From NCBI GenBank assembly GCA_013287815.1, contig JABDDC010000002.1:1-64000 (forward strand): a DNA stretch of 64,000 nucleotides. The letters run 5' to 3'. Below are positions 8,633 to 18,754 of this stretch, in pieces. This DNA is from Chlamydiota bacterium (lineage in GTDB: Bacteria > Chlamydiota > Chlamydiia > Chlamydiales > Parachlamydiaceae). The notes below the pieces were generated by a model that worked only from the letters and a program-made list of their open reading frames with translations, searched no databases and had not been told where the DNA came from. Each line of letters opens with the position of its first letter. Within the stretch, counting starts at the first letter, position 1. Made by a program: the position numbers and the translations under genes.

Positions 8633-9049
8633 TATTAATCTCCTTTTAATTCATAGTGATGTTTCATAACAAACTAGATTAAAAATAAATTTAATTATAA
8701 AAATTGTAATATTAATTTTTTAATAAAAGTATTTTTCGAGATAAGATTATTTTATGCTTAATCCAACACTCGATATACAAGTATTAGGTCTTTATTTTAA
8801 CACCAAATCTTCGGCATCGTCGACGTGCATCATTTATCTCACTGGAACCAATAAAATTTTCTCTAAGGTTTACCCCTTTTAACTGGTTTAAAAGGAATAA
8901 GGTGAGATGATTGAAAAATGCCCGGTTCGTTTCAGCCTAGCCCAAACCTCGAATTTCTCAAATTTGGGGTTCTTTTTAAGAAGATATCCCTTGCAGTTTA
9001 ACTAAAAAATTGTTATGAGTTTACTTATTATTTTCTAATAAAGAATAGC
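8633..9049. other. Intergenic region upstream of the efflux operon
   Basis: This AT-rich stretch has no convincing gene. It contains a small perfect inverted repeat, CCTTTTAA / TTAAAAGG with a 5-base loop at 8875-8895, which could be an operator for the efflux operon or part of a leader. No regulator gene of the TetR or MarR type lies next to the operon, so the control mechanism is unknown. Confidence 0.4.
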
Positions 9050-10522
9050 ATGAAATTTTATTTTTCTTTTCTCTGTTTGGGTGTTGTTATTTTGTCTAGT
9101 TGTAGCAATTGGAAGGCGGAATCTTTGTATCCGGTTCCCTCGCAGGCGTTGACATCTGCGGTAGATAGAGCTGGAGGAAAGTCCGGATTTGAGCAGGGAG
9201 CTCTACCGGAGGATTGGTGGACCTTATTTAAAGATCCGCAGCTGAATGAATTTATATCGCTGGCATTAGCGCAAAGTCCATCGCTGCAGAAAGCACGGGC
9301 ACAGATTACTTTTGCAGCCGCATCGGCCGATCGGGTGAAAGCTGCCTTATTTCCCACCTTGAACTGGAATGCCGACACGTCGCGTCAAAAATTGAGCACC
9401 ACTGGTGTAATCCCCTTCGGCACTCCTTCGTCTACAGGTGTCCAGCCGATAGTGGCCCCTACAACTTCAAGCATTCCAGAATACTTTACTCTTTATGAAA
9501 CAGAGTTAAATTTTGCCTATGAGTTTGACTTCTGGGGAAAGAATAGAAATACCTTCCGTTCAGCTTTAGGGGAGGTGCAGACTAGGGTTGCAGAGGAAGC
9601 GTTTGCGCGATTGCAGCTTTCTTATGCTGTAGCGCAAGCCTATTTCCATTTGCAGACCGATTACAAAAGAGAATCTGTTCTAAGCTCGCTGGTTCAAGAA
9701 AGGATGGAGTATCGCGATCTGATCCAGAGGCGGATTAACGCCAATGTCGATACAGCTTTGTCGTTACAGAATGCCGAGTATTATTTAGCGCAGGCCAAGC
9801 AAACCCTCTTGGCCTTGCAAGGGGACATTGCGGTCACTGAAAATCTGCTAAAAGCCTTGATTGCCGGTAACTTTGAAGAAGAGATTTGGGACGTCACTAT
9901 ACTGGATGAGCCGCTACCATCGGTTCCATTGCCGCGGGACCTGCCGCTGCATTTAATTGCGAGAAGGCCCGATATCATTGCCCAGCTTTGGGTGATTGAA
10001 TCGGCTGGCCGGCAGATTGAAGTGGCCAAGGCTGGATTTTACCCTGACTTCAACTTGACCGGATTTTACGGGTATCAGACGATCCATTTCCGCGAGTGGT
10101 TTAAATGGCCCAGTTCCTATTTTGATGCTGATGTGGCAGTCAGTTTGCCCATTTTTGATGGTGGAAGGCTGATAGCCAATCTGAGGGGCAGCGAGGTCAA
10201 TTATGACCTGGCAATAATCAAATATAACGATCTGGTGATCAATGCAGCCAGAGAGGTGCTCGATGGAATTGCGGTATTACGCAATCAGATGGATCAGCTG
10301 CAAGTATTGGAAGCAAAAAGTAGTACACAGGAAAAGCTTTACAATTTAAGTGCTCTGCGCGTTGAGCATAATATAGATACAAATCTCGATAAATACCTCA
10401 GTCAGGGCACCTATCTGGTATCTCAGGATGAAGAAGTTGTTGCTGAAGGAAATGCAGTTCAGGCGATGCTTGCATTAATTAAAGCCCTTGGAGGTGGTTA
10501 TGACACATGTTATGAAGGTTAA
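9050..10522 (+). CDS. Outer-membrane efflux lipoprotein (TolC/NodT family)
   Basis: This 490-residue protein is the outer-membrane channel of a tripartite efflux pump. The N terminus is a lipoprotein signal ending in the lipobox LSSC, with the modified cysteine at residue 18. It continues with the family's DWWTLFKDPQLNEFISLALA segment, two helical-hairpin repeats, and LIARRPDIIAQLWVIESAGR in the second repeat, followed by GFYPDFNLTGFYG and SLPIFDGGRL. Length and order are typical of OprM/NodT proteins. It is the first gene of an operon with the membrane-fusion and MFS genes, 2 bases before the next start. Confidence 0.92.
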   Translation: MKFYFSFLCLGVVILSSCSNWKAESLYPVPSQALTSAVDRAGGKSGFEQGALPEDWWTLFKDPQLNEFISLALAQSPSLQKARAQITFAAASADRVKAALFPTLNWNADTSRQKLSTTGVIPFGTPSSTGVQPIVAPTTSSIPEYFTLYETELNFAYEFDFWGKNRNTFRSALGEVQTRVAEEAFARLQLSYAVAQAYFHLQTDYKRESVLSSLVQERMEYRDLIQRRINANVDTALSLQNAEYYLAQAKQTLLALQGDIAVTENLLKALIAGNFEEEIWDVTILDEPLPSVPLPRDLPLHLIARRPDIIAQLWVIESAGRQIEVAKAGFYPDFNLTGFYGYQTIHFREWFKWPSSYFDADVAVSLPIFDGGRLIANLRGSEVNYDLAIIKYNDLVINAAREVLDGIAVLRNQMDQLQVLEAKSSTQEKLYNLSALRVEHNIDTNLDKYLSQGTYLVSQDEEVVAEGNAVQAMLALIKALGGGYDTCYEG

Positions 10523-10524
10523 TC

Positions 10525-11685
10525 ATGAATGATAGCAATCAAGTTAATCCTGAACAAAATAATGTGCGCCGGAACAAAGTCATTATTGGGTTTACATTTT
10601 TTCTGGTGATCCTCGCCATCGCGTGGCTGATTCTTTATCTTCTCTATTTCCAGTTTTATGAGTCTACTGATGATGCCTATGCTAATGGGTGTCAAATCGA
10701 TATTAATCCAGTGATTTCTGGCTATGTCGCAGCCTTTTATGCCGATGATACCGATTTGGTCAAGGAAGGTCAGCTATTGGTCCGTCTGGATCCAACCCCC
10801 TTTCAAATTGCCTATGAGAAGGAAATTAGCAACCTTGCAGCCACTGTATTGCAAGTGAAACAAATATACGACAATGTGGATGTCAGCCGCTTTAATGCCG
10901 AAAATAAAAAAGTCGCCTTGTCTAAAGCACAATTTGATTATAACAACCGTCAAAAACTGGTAGGGGTGCAGGCTGTCTCGAATGAGGATTTCATCCATTC
11001 AGGTGATACTCTGACCACTGCCTTCAACGAAGTCAAAATTGCAGAGTATCAATTGAGGGTGGCTCAGGATGCAAGGGGGGTGACCGACATGGAACATCAT
11101 CCCATGATTGAGCAATCCAAAGGCAATGTGCGTCAGGCCTATTACTACTTGAAACACTGCGATATATTGGCGCCAGTGACAGGCTATATTGCTAAGAGGT
11201 CGGTCGATGCAGGTCAGTGGGTGACTCCAACGACCGCCATGATGGCATTGATTCCGCAAAACTATGTTTGGGTGGATGCCAACTTTAAGGAAACGCAACT
11301 TGCCTATATGCGGATTGGACAGACGGCTACAGTTTGGCTAGACATCTATGGATCAGGCATCAAATATCAGGGAAAGGTACTGGGTATTTCGGCTGGTTCA
11401 GGTAGTGCATTTTCACTGATTCCACCACAGAATGCCACAGGGAACTGGATTAAAATTGTGCAGCGTTTGCCTGTCAGAATTAGTCTTGATGCTGAAACGC
11501 TAAGCCATTATCCTACGCGTATTGGATTGACAGCGAATGTCGATGTGGACATTACCGATCAAAATTTGCCAATGCTCGCTCAATTCCCCACTGAAAGGCC
11601 TTTGCAATCAACTACCGTTTTTGACATCGAACTAGGCAAAATCAATGCTATCATCGATGAAGTCATACAGAAGACCATTAAATGA
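10525..11685 (+). CDS. emrA: Membrane-fusion protein of the MFS-type efflux pump
   Basis: This 386-residue HlyD/EmrA-type adaptor links the inner-membrane transporter to the outer-membrane channel. A single transmembrane helix spans about residues 19-43, followed by STDDAYANGCQIDINPVISG, the usual start of the lipoyl-like half-motif. The alpha-hairpin region follows, then the second half-motif with DILAPVTGYIAKRSVDAGQW and a beta-barrel region with WVDANFKETQLAYMRIGQ. Those signatures favour EmrA-type rather than AcrA-type adaptors, which fits the downstream MFS pump. The gene begins 2 bases after the channel gene and overlaps the next by 4 bases. Confidence 0.92.
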   Translation: MNDSNQVNPEQNNVRRNKVIIGFTFFLVILAIAWLILYLLYFQFYESTDDAYANGCQIDINPVISGYVAAFYADDTDLVKEGQLLVRLDPTPFQIAYEKEISNLAATVLQVKQIYDNVDVSRFNAENKKVALSKAQFDYNNRQKLVGVQAVSNEDFIHSGDTLTTAFNEVKIAEYQLRVAQDARGVTDMEHHPMIEQSKGNVRQAYYYLKHCDILAPVTGYIAKRSVDAGQWVTPTTAMMALIPQNYVWVDANFKETQLAYMRIGQTATVWLDIYGSGIKYQGKVLGISAGSGSAFSLIPPQNATGNWIKIVQRLPVRISLDAETLSHYPTRIGLTANVDVDITDQNLPMLAQFPTERPLQSTTVFDIELGKINAIIDEVIQKTIK

Positions 11686-13220
11686 AGCCCTATTATACTG
11701 GTGGACTGCTGGTACTTTTGAATGTGGCGCTTGGGTTGGGAACTTTCATTCAAGTCCTAGATACTTCTATCGCGAACGTGGCTATTCCTTATATTGCAGG
11801 CAACTTAAGTGTCAGCGCTGATCAAGGAACGTGGGTTATCACCTCATTTGCTGCCAGCAATGCCATTGTATTGCCTTTGACAGGATGGCTTTCAGATTAT
11901 TTTGGAAGTGTGAAATTATTTGTCTGGTCGGTGCTGCTTTTTGCTTTTTTTTCTTTTCTCTGCGGGTTTTCTAGCAGCTTGACGATGTTGGTCATCTGCA
12001 GGGTCTTCCAGGGAGCTGTTGCAGGCACTTTGATCCCATTATCTCAAAGTCTTTTGACAGCAAGCAATCCGCCGGAGAAGCAGGGATCGGCCCTGGGGTT
12101 TTGGGCAATGATTGTCGTTGTGGCACCTGTGATGGGTCCGATTGTAGGAGGCTATCTGACCGATGAGTACTCCTGGCCGTGGATTTTTTACATCAATATT
12201 CCGATCGGCATATTTTCTGCAGGCGCCGTCTGGTATTTTTTAAAAGACCGCGAAAGTGAAATAGTGCGCAATCCGATTGACTGGACCGGACTTGCCCTTC
12301 TTTCAGTTGGTGTTGGCAGCCTTCAGGTCTTGTTAGACAAGGGTAAGGATCTGGACTGGTTCGAATCGAATGCGATCATCGCTCTGACTGTTATAACTTG
12401 CATTTCTTTGGCTTACTTCGCCATATGGACCTATTTTCAGAAATTTCCGATTGTAGACTTTTCTTTTTTCAAAAACCGCAATTTTGCCATTGGATGCGTG
12501 CTAATCACTGTTAGCTTCATGCTTTATTTTAGTAGCGCGGTGACAATGCCACTATGGTTGCAAACAGAGCAGGGGTACACGCCATTTTGGGCGGGAGTAG
12601 CTATTGCTCCGGTAGGCATTCCTGCGCTATTTTTAGCGACCACCATTGGGAAAAATTTAAATCGGGTTGACCTACGTCTTGTATCTGCCATGAGCTTTGT
12701 CTTTTTTTCAGCCGGATTTTTTTATCAAACTTATTTTACGACACAGGTCGATCTTGTAACGATCATGCTATCACGATTTTATCAAGGTTTTGGCATCGCT
12801 TTCTTTTTCCTGCCGTTGGTGCAGCTGTCCTTAGGAAATATCCCTAAAGAAAGATATGCAAGCGCTGCAGGGATCTTCCATTTTGTCCGTATCCTTGTGG
12901 GAAGCGGTTTTGGCACTTCTCTCTCGATTGTCTTGTGGTCGCGGCTTGAAATCTTCCATCATGCCCGTTTGTCTGAACTTGACACCATTTACCGCCCCAT
13001 CACGGACCAGTTTTATGATTACATGTATAACTTTAGTAATATTTTTACCATGCCGGTGGTCAACCGCATACTCGATCAGGAAATTGAACAACAAGCCTAC
13101 TTGCTATCTATCAATGACCTGGCTTGGTTATCAGCCTGGCTGTTCCTCCTGCTGATCCCGTTTGTCTATTTCTGCAAATCAGTCAAACCAACCACTGCCC
13201 CCGCCCCGGCCGCCCACTAA
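11682..13220 (+). CDS. emrB: EmrB/QacA-family drug:proton antiporter (DHA2, 14 helices)
   Basis: This 512-residue protein is the inner-membrane transporter of the pump. It starts with the DHA2 motif LDTSIANVAIPYIAG and carries the MFS motif A region GWLSDYFGS, motif C VAPVMGPIVGGYLTD (helix 5) and about 14 hydrophobic segments. Its ATG overlaps the EmrA-like stop by 4 bases, indicating translational coupling. With the two upstream genes it forms a complete EmrAB-TolC-type system exporting hydrophobic compounds; the substrate cannot be read from sequence. Transcription probably ends in the palindromic repeat at 13223-13358. Confidence 0.93.
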   Translation: MKPYYTGGLLVLLNVALGLGTFIQVLDTSIANVAIPYIAGNLSVSADQGTWVITSFAASNAIVLPLTGWLSDYFGSVKLFVWSVLLFAFFSFLCGFSSSLTMLVICRVFQGAVAGTLIPLSQSLLTASNPPEKQGSALGFWAMIVVVAPVMGPIVGGYLTDEYSWPWIFYINIPIGIFSAGAVWYFLKDRESEIVRNPIDWTGLALLSVGVGSLQVLLDKGKDLDWFESNAIIALTVITCISLAYFAIWTYFQKFPIVDFSFFKNRNFAIGCVLITVSFMLYFSSAVTMPLWLQTEQGYTPFWAGVAIAPVGIPALFLATTIGKNLNRVDLRLVSAMSFVFFSAGFFYQTYFTTQVDLVTIMLSRFYQGFGIAFFFLPLVQLSLGNIPKERYASAAGIFHFVRILVGSGFGTSLSIVLWSRLEIFHHARLSELDTIYRPITDQFYDYMYNFSNIFTMPVVNRILDQEIEQQAYLLSINDLAWLSAWLFLLLIPFVYFCKSVKPTTAPAPAAH

Positions 13221-13222
13221 AA

Positions 13223-13358
13223 AAATTAAACACAGAGGTACAGAGGTACAGAGATCACAGAGAGTTCGCTAGGATAATACAAATTAATTCTCAAAATTAA
13301 CTTTTACATCATTACTTTCTCTGTGATCTCTGTGCCTTTGTGCCTCTGTGTTTAATTT
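13223..13358. terminator. Long convergent palindrome of CACAGAG-type units
   Basis: Two 41-base arms (13223-13263 and 13318-13358) pair with three mismatches. They are built of short CAGAGGYACARAG-like units. The element fills the gap between the convergent emrB-like and ackA genes, beginning 2 bases after one stop and ending 1 base before the other. It is well placed to end both transcripts, but its unit structure shows it is a repeat-derived element rather than an ordinary terminator. Confidence 0.75.
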
Positions 13359-13359
13359 G

Positions 13360-14565
13360 TCAGCGACTTTTTTGCCAGCAGTCTTTGGCGATCTGAAAGG
13401 CTTCCTGGGTGTGGATAAGGAGGACGCGGACCTTAGAATTGTCTGCTGAAAGGACCGTGTCTTCTTTGCTGTTGAGATTGTCGTTCAGTTTGATATTGAG
13501 GAATGAGAAGTTATCGCATACTTTTTTTCTGATGAACGGTGAGTTCTCACCGATGCCGGCGGTGAAGATGAGGAGGTCAATGCCTTGTAGCGAGGCGCTC
13601 ATGGAGCCGATGCAGGCATTAAGTCTATGTAGATAAATATTTAAGGTTAGTTCCGCACGTTCGTTTCCTGCATGTGCCAGTTCGAGGATGTCGCGCATGT
13701 CACTTGAAATATCTGAGATGCCCAAGAGGCCAGATTTCTTATAAAGTTCGGTATAAAGCTCTTCGGCCGTACGATTTTTTTTCATCATCAGGTAGAGCAG
13801 GATGCTAGGATCGACCGATCCGGAGCGGGTGTCCATCATCAATCCTTCGAGGGGAGCAAATCCCATGGTAGTGTCGATGCTTTTGCCGTTCTTGATAGCG
13901 CAAAGGGAAGCTCCGGAGCCAAGATGGCAGATGAGGATTTTAGCGTGAGATAGTTTTTCGTTGAGCACTTTTTCGGCGCGCGAGTAGCAATATTGGAAGC
14001 TGATACCATGAAAACCAAACCGCTGGATTCCTTCTTCGTATCTTTTATAGGGGAGGGGATAAATCTTGGCGGCATCGCTAAGGGTATGATGAAAGGCAGT
14101 ATCGAAAACTGCCATTTGTGGTTTATTGGGGAAAAGCTTTTCCATGATTTCGATGCCGACCAGACCGGCCGGATTATGCAGTGGTGCGAGTTCTGAGAGT
14201 TCGTGGATTTTATCTTTCACTATTTGATTGATGAAGACGCTTTCTTGAAATTCTTTTCCCCCGTGAACGATTCGGTGTCCTATCATATCGATTTCATCGA
14301 AGGAGGAGATGACGGCGGTTGATCCATTTTGCAAATATTCGATCATCGTCTTAATGGCGCTGTCAGGGGATTTCTTTCGTAGTTTTTGTGTGACTGATGC
14401 ACCATTATAACTGGTCACCTTCAAGTTGATATCATCGCTAGAGCTCTTCCATTCGAGCTGTCCTTCCCATAATGGGAGCATCGGGTCGTCAGGCAGTTGT
14501 TGAAATTCGTAAAGTTGGCATTTAACTGTGCTTGATCCGCAGTTGAGCACTAATATTTTCATCAT
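13360..14565 (-). CDS. ackA: Acetate kinase
   Basis: This 401-residue cytoplasmic kinase converts acetyl phosphate and ADP to acetate and ATP. It carries the N-terminal signature VLNCGSSTVKCQLYE (residues 5-19), HRIVHGGKEF, VFDTAFHHTL, the second signature GFHGISFQY, the adenosine-site LICHLGSGASLCAIKNGKS and TMGFAPLEGLMMDTRSG, and the late IFTAGIGENSP motif. Length is normal. It is divergent from the phosphoketolase gene; together they would turn xylulose-5-phosphate or fructose-6-phosphate into acetate with ATP formation. A phosphotransacetylase gene is not in the window. Confidence 0.96.
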   Translation of the reverse strand: MMKILVLNCGSSTVKCQLYEFQQLPDDPMLPLWEGQLEWKSSSDDINLKVTSYNGASVTQKLRKKSPDSAIKTMIEYLQNGSTAVISSFDEIDMIGHRIVHGGKEFQESVFINQIVKDKIHELSELAPLHNPAGLVGIEIMEKLFPNKPQMAVFDTAFHHTLSDAAKIYPLPYKRYEEGIQRFGFHGISFQYCYSRAEKVLNEKLSHAKILICHLGSGASLCAIKNGKSIDTTMGFAPLEGLMMDTRSGSVDPSILLYLMMKKNRTAEELYTELYKKSGLLGISDISSDMRDILELAHAGNERAELTLNIYLHRLNACIGSMSASLQGIDLLIFTAGIGENSPFIRKKVCDNFSFLNIKLNDNLNSKEDTVLSADNSKVRVLLIHTQEAFQIAKDCWQKSR

Positions 14566-14661
14566 TTATCCCTTTTCTTATGTTATAATTGCTTTTCGCA
14601 AATTTAAGTAACTCTTTTTCTTTATTAGGGATTGGATGATAATGGGAAAAAAGGATGGACC

Positions 14662-17037
14662 ATGAACGAGCCGTTATCGCCTGAACTTTTGCAGAAGATA
14701 GACAGCTATTGGAAGGCAGCTAACTACCTTTCGGTTGGTCAACTTTACCTATTGAAAAATCCGCTTTTGCGTGAACCCTTGAAAATAGAGCATATCAAAC
14801 CGCGCCTCCTTGGACATTGGGGCACTGTCCCAGGATTGAACTTCATTTACGTCCATCTGAACAGAATCATCAAGCAGCATGATCTGAATATAATCTACAT
14901 CACCGGACCGGGCCATGGCGCACCCGGAATCCTTGCCAATACATACTTAGAAGGAACCTACTCAGAGTTTTATCCTGCCATCTCCCAAGATGAAGAGGGG
15001 ATGCGCCGTTTTTTCAAACAATTCTCTTTCCCCGGAGGCATCCCCAGCCACACTGCACCTGAAACACCGGGATCCATCCACGAAGGGGGCGAGCTGGGCT
15101 ATTCATTGGTTCATGCATATGGAGCCGCCTTCGATAATCCCGATCTGATCGTCGCTTGTGTGGTAGGGGATGGCGAAGCTGAGACCGGTCCTTTAGCCGG
15201 CAGTTGGCATTCGAACAAATTTCTCAATCCTGTTATCGACGGCGCCGTGTTGCCGATCCTTCATCTTAATGGCTACAAGATCGCCGGTCCGACAGTACAG
15301 GCCAGAGTGCCCAGGGAAGAACTACACGACCTTTATTATGGCTATGGCTACAAACCTTACTTTGTGGAAGGGTCTGATCCCAAAGAAATGCATCAGCTGA
15401 TGGCCTCGACGCTTGATAGCGTGATTGCTGAGATCCAATCCATTCAAGAAGAAGCAAGGAAAAATGGGTTCAAAGACCGCCCCCGCTGGCCGATGATCAT
15501 CCTCATCACCCCAAAAGGATGGACAGGACCCAAATTTGTCGACGGATTAAAAATCGAAGGGACTTTCCGCTCGCATCAGGTCCCTATTTCCAATTTGGAT
15601 AATCCGGCCCATTTAAAAATGTTGGAAGAGTGGATGAAAAGTTATCATCCTGAAGAGCTTTTTGATTCCAAAGGAAAATTTGACTCGAAACTAGCCGAGT
15701 TGGCCCCCAAGGGTACTCGTCGAATGGGATCTAATCCCCATACCAATGGTGGACTCCTTTTAAAGGAATTAAAGCTTCCGGACTTTCGCACTTATGCTGT
15801 CGATGTACCCATGCCAGGTAATGTTGAGGTAGAGTCGACACGTATCCAGGGCGATTTTATCCGCGATGTTTTGAAACTCAATGACGATGTGGGAAACTTC
15901 CGCGTTTTCAGTCCCGATGAGACCAATTCAAACCGCTGGAATGCTGTCTTTGATGTGACCAACCGCTGCTCGACCGCCAAGATCATACCTATTGATGATC
16001 ATATTTCACCGGATGGGCGGGTGATGGAAGTGCTCAGTGAACATATGTGCCAAGGGTGGCTGGAAGGATATTTGCTCACCGGACGCCATGGCTTCTTTTC
16101 TTGTTATGAGGCATTTATCCATATTGTCGATTCGATGTTTAATCAGCATGCCAAGTGGCTGAAAACCTCCAAGAAAATCCCCTGGCGGCTGCCGATCGGC
16201 TCCCTGAACTATCTTTTGTCTTCCCATGTGTGGCGCCAAGATCATAATGGCTTTAGCCATCAAGATCCCGGCTTTATCGACCTGGTGACTAATAAAAAAG
16301 CTGATGTGGTCCGGGTCTACTTGCCGCCCGATGCCAATACCTTACTGTCAGTGACAGACCATTGTCTGCGCAGCCGCAGCTACGTTAATGTGATTGTGGC
16401 AGGTAAAAATCAGGCGCTTCAGTGGCTCAATATGGAAGAGGCTGTCAAGCATTGTACCAAAGGAATCGGTGAATGGAAATGGGCCTGCAATGATAATGGA
16501 TCTCCCGACCTCGTCATGGCTTGTTGCGGCGATATCCCCACCCTGGAAACACTTGCTGCCGTTGAGATCCTTTACGAACATTTCCCACAGCTTAAAATCA
16601 GGGTGGTCAATGTGGTCGATTTGATGACATTGCAGCCAAAAAGCGAGCACCCTCATGGCATCAGCGATGAAGATTTTGATGACTTATTTACAAAAGATAA
16701 GCCTATCATGTTTGCTTTTCACGGTTACCCTAAACTGATCCATTTACTTACCTACCGCCGGACGAATCACGACCGGCTGCATGTGAGGGGATTTAAAGAA
16801 GAAGGGACAACTACGACTCCCTTTGATATGGTGGTTTTAAATGATCTCGACCGCTTTCATCTGGCCCTGCATGCGGTCCAACGCGTTCCGCAGCTTGCCG
16901 GGCAATTGGAGCCATTCAAGAAGTTTGTTGAAGACCAGCTTACCAAACACCGTAACTATATTTGCGAATACGGGATCGATCTTCCCGAAATCCGGAACTG
17001 GAAATGGACTATAACTAATTGCGGAGCCAGTGTTTGA
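14662..17037 (+). CDS. xfp: Xylulose-5-phosphate/fructose-6-phosphate phosphoketolase
   Basis: This thiamine-diphosphate enzyme cleaves xylulose-5-phosphate (and often fructose-6-phosphate) with phosphate to acetyl phosphate and an aldose phosphate. The chosen ATG gives 791 residues, the normal family length, with AAAAAAGGATGG just upstream; a TTG at 14632 would add ten non-conserved residues. Family signatures include [48 protein letters not shown] and the ThDP-binding [12 protein letters not shown]. It is divergent from ackA, which would use its acetyl phosphate. The 3' end overlaps the stop of the convergent kinase-like gene by 23 bases. Confidence 0.96.
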   Translation: MNEPLSPELLQKIDSYWKAANYLSVGQLYLLKNPLLREPLKIEHIKPRLLGHWGTVPGLNFIYVHLNRIIKQHDLNIIYITGPGHGAPGILANTYLEGTYSEFYPAISQDEEGMRRFFKQFSFPGGIPSHTAPETPGSIHEGGELGYSLVHAYGAAFDNPDLIVACVVGDGEAETGPLAGSWHSNKFLNPVIDGAVLPILHLNGYKIAGPTVQARVPREELHDLYYGYGYKPYFVEGSDPKEMHQLMASTLDSVIAEIQSIQEEARKNGFKDRPRWPMIILITPKGWTGPKFVDGLKIEGTFRSHQVPISNLDNPAHLKMLEEWMKSYHPEELFDSKGKFDSKLAELAPKGTRRMGSNPHTNGGLLLKELKLPDFRTYAVDVPMPGNVEVESTRIQGDFIRDVLKLNDDVGNFRVFSPDETNSNRWNAVFDVTNRCSTAKIIPIDDHISPDGRVMEVLSEHMCQGWLEGYLLTGRHGFFSCYEAFIHIVDSMFNQHAKWLKTSKKIPWRLPIGSLNYLLSSHVWRQDHNGFSHQDPGFIDLVTNKKADVVRVYLPPDANTLLSVTDHCLRSRSYVNVIVAGKNQALQWLNMEEAVKHCTKGIGEWKWACNDNGSPDLVMACCGDIPTLETLAAVEILYEHFPQLKIRVVNVVDLMTLQPKSEHPHGISDEDFDDLFTKDKPIMFAFHGYPKLIHLLTYRRTNHDRLHVRGFKEEGTTTTPFDMVVLNDLDRFHLALHAVQRVPQLAGQLEPFKKFVEDQLTKHRNYICEYGIDLPEIRNWKWTITNCGASV

Positions 17038-18424
17038 TGAGTGGATTGCCTTGCGACCATTCTTTAATCATCAAGTTGTATTGCAATTCAAATCCCTCGC
17101 CTTCAAAATCTTTAGAAAAATCGGTAACATAGAACTCGTACTCTGTTTTGCCACTTTTATTCGTCTTTTTGATGAATCTGAGGTTATCGGGCTTGAAATC
17201 ATCAATATATTTAGATGGATCCTTCACCATCATTTTGATTTTTTTCTTACCGTACTTCAAAGCAGCTTTGGCATCTTGGCTTAAATTTTTAATCGCTAGG
17301 TTGGCAAGTTTTGTCAATAATTTGGCTTTCTTTTTATCACTTAAAGAATCATCGATTTCCATGCTTTCGATATATTTCCATGCTTTGGCATCGACTTGTT
17401 CGGGGATTTTTTGGACAATCCAGATGTTTCCATCAACAATTTTTTCAGGAGGTTTTTTAAAAGCGTTATGGTAATCAGGCTTGACATAACAGGCAGGAAG
17501 CAGGAAGTGTCTATGGGTTTCTTGAAGTTCGACTAGCTTAGAAAATGCTTCGGCGGCATTTTTTGTGATGGTCTTAGCTATTACCGGTATTTGGCTATGT
17601 TCTTCAATTACAAGTTCTTTTGCTATTTTTACAACGACCCCAGAACGGGCCACGGTTTTGCCGTCAATGACAATCGTTTCGTTTGCTTCAGTAGTAATAA
17701 ATTCGTAGACATTGTGAAAATTTCCATGCCCTATGGGTCTAATGAGATAAGTTTTTCCTGCGTAATTTAAGGCGTATATATTAACCACTTCAGAGTCAAT
17801 AACGGTGGGATTGATGGTAATGCTCGCTGCTGTTGCCGGTATTTTGATCTTATCTTGAGAATGAACTTGATTAGTGTATTTGGGATTAAGAGGAGCATTA
17901 GGGCAAACCAGTTTAGTTCTTTGTTGTTCTGGTGTTCCTTTTATTTTTTTTGGTGTAGAAGATGGTGATTCATAAGAATAAGTTAATGAAGATGAATTAG
18001 AATTGTTAAGTTGTAAACTAGGACTACTAATGCAAGTTGATGAAATGCTTAAACTATCTTTAAATATAGATGAAGAATTTGATTCATCAGAAGTAATGCT
18101 AAATATATCATGATTTGTATTATGAGAATCATCAATAAAAAAATCAGGCATCTCACTGGAAAGTCGAAAAGGTGAACTTAACATTTTTAAGAAGGATATA
18201 TCGTGTCTAATCGGGGAGAGGTCTGAGGTAAATCTTTTTCTCTTTTTCGCACTAGAATCAGCTGAAAAATGATGATTTATAGTGGAAGAGGGTGTTAATG
18301 CCAATTGTAACGTACCCGTCCCAACACTTGATACAAGATTTGTAAAAGTGGAGTAATTGTTAAAACTTTTTTGATCATTTATTGAATTTATCGGTGATCC
18401 AGATTGTAAAGAAGAAGGTTCCAT
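17015..18424 (-). CDS. Protein-kinase-like protein, candidate secreted effector
   Basis: With ATG at 18424 the protein has 469 residues; a frame extension to 18499 looks non-coding. Residues 1-190 are Ser/Thr/Asn-rich and probably disordered. From about 225 a kinase-like fold is suggested by a glycine loop ([12 protein letters not shown], about 230-241), VVVKIAKE with candidate ATP-site lysine K266, a catalytic-loop-like DFKPDNLRF (D409, K411, N414, matching the D-x-K-x-x-N pattern), and a DFG-like TDFSKDFEG (D435). The HRD histidine/arginine and the third DFG residue are not conserved. A kinase domain behind a disordered N terminus is common in translocated effectors, but secretion is inference. 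Confidence 0.62.
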   Translation of the reverse strand: MEPSSLQSGSPINSINDQKSFNNYSTFTNLVSSVGTGTLQLALTPSSTINHHFSADSSAKKRKRFTSDLSPIRHDISFLKMLSSPFRLSSEMPDFFIDDSHNTNHDIFSITSDESNSSSIFKDSLSISSTCISSPSLQLNNSNSSSLTYSYESPSSTPKKIKGTPEQQRTKLVCPNAPLNPKYTNQVHSQDKIKIPATAASITINPTVIDSEVVNIYALNYAGKTYLIRPIGHGNFHNVYEFITTEANETIVIDGKTVARSGVVVKIAKELVIEEHSQIPVIAKTITKNAAEAFSKLVELQETHRHFLLPACYVKPDYHNAFKKPPEKIVDGNIWIVQKIPEQVDAKAWKYIESMEIDDSLSDKKKAKLLTKLANLAIKNLSQDAKAALKYGKKKIKMMVKDPSKYIDDFKPDNLRFIKKTNKSGKTEYEFYVTDFSKDFEGEGFELQYNLMIKEWSQGNPLIKHWLRN

Positions 18425-18754
18425 ATGATTGCCTGTGTATAAAATTAACGAGCTTAACTTAAGAAAACAAAGATAACATAAATTAAAATATAAATGCAAT
18501 GAGTAAAATCACTAAAATTATTTATTATTAATAATCGTTAATTTTTAGGTTTATTAAAGGTAGATAAAATTTTATTTTTAGTAAATTATTTAACCTGGAA
18601 AGAACAGTTGAACCAAGCCAATAAGCATAAGATTTTGATCCGCAATAACTTGCGATTTGGCTTCTTCAGCGTTTGGAAATGTTCAATCCTCATCTCCAGT
18701 GATTCCTTAAATATGGGATTTCATCAAAACCCTTATTTTTGTTAGTATGGAGTC
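18425..18754. other. Intergenic region upstream of the kinase-like and methyltransferase genes
   Basis: This mostly AT-rich divergent upstream region should hold promoters for both flanking genes. The only other content seen is a short minus-strand protein remnant at 18590-18682. No hairpin terminator or tRNA was found. Confidence 0.4.
18590..18682 (-). pseudogene. Possible 3' fragment of a decayed gene
   Basis: The minus strand reads TFPNAEEAKSQVIADQNLM and then IGLVQLFFPG before TAA at 18590-18592, with a stop codon just upstream at 18683-18685. The composition looks protein-like (amphipathic helix then hydrophobic C terminus), but only 30 codons remain and there is no start. The family was not recognised. 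It could be chance. Confidence 0.25.

Noticed and set aside
14632..14661. Upstream TTG as start of phosphoketolase
   Set aside because: The extra ten residues are not phosphoketolase-like, and the ATG at 14662 has a good ribosome site and gives the usual family length.
18425..18499. N-terminal extension of the kinase-like protein
   Set aside because: The extension translates AT-rich upstream DNA and has no ribosome site; the ATG at 18424 begins the composition seen in the rest of the protein.
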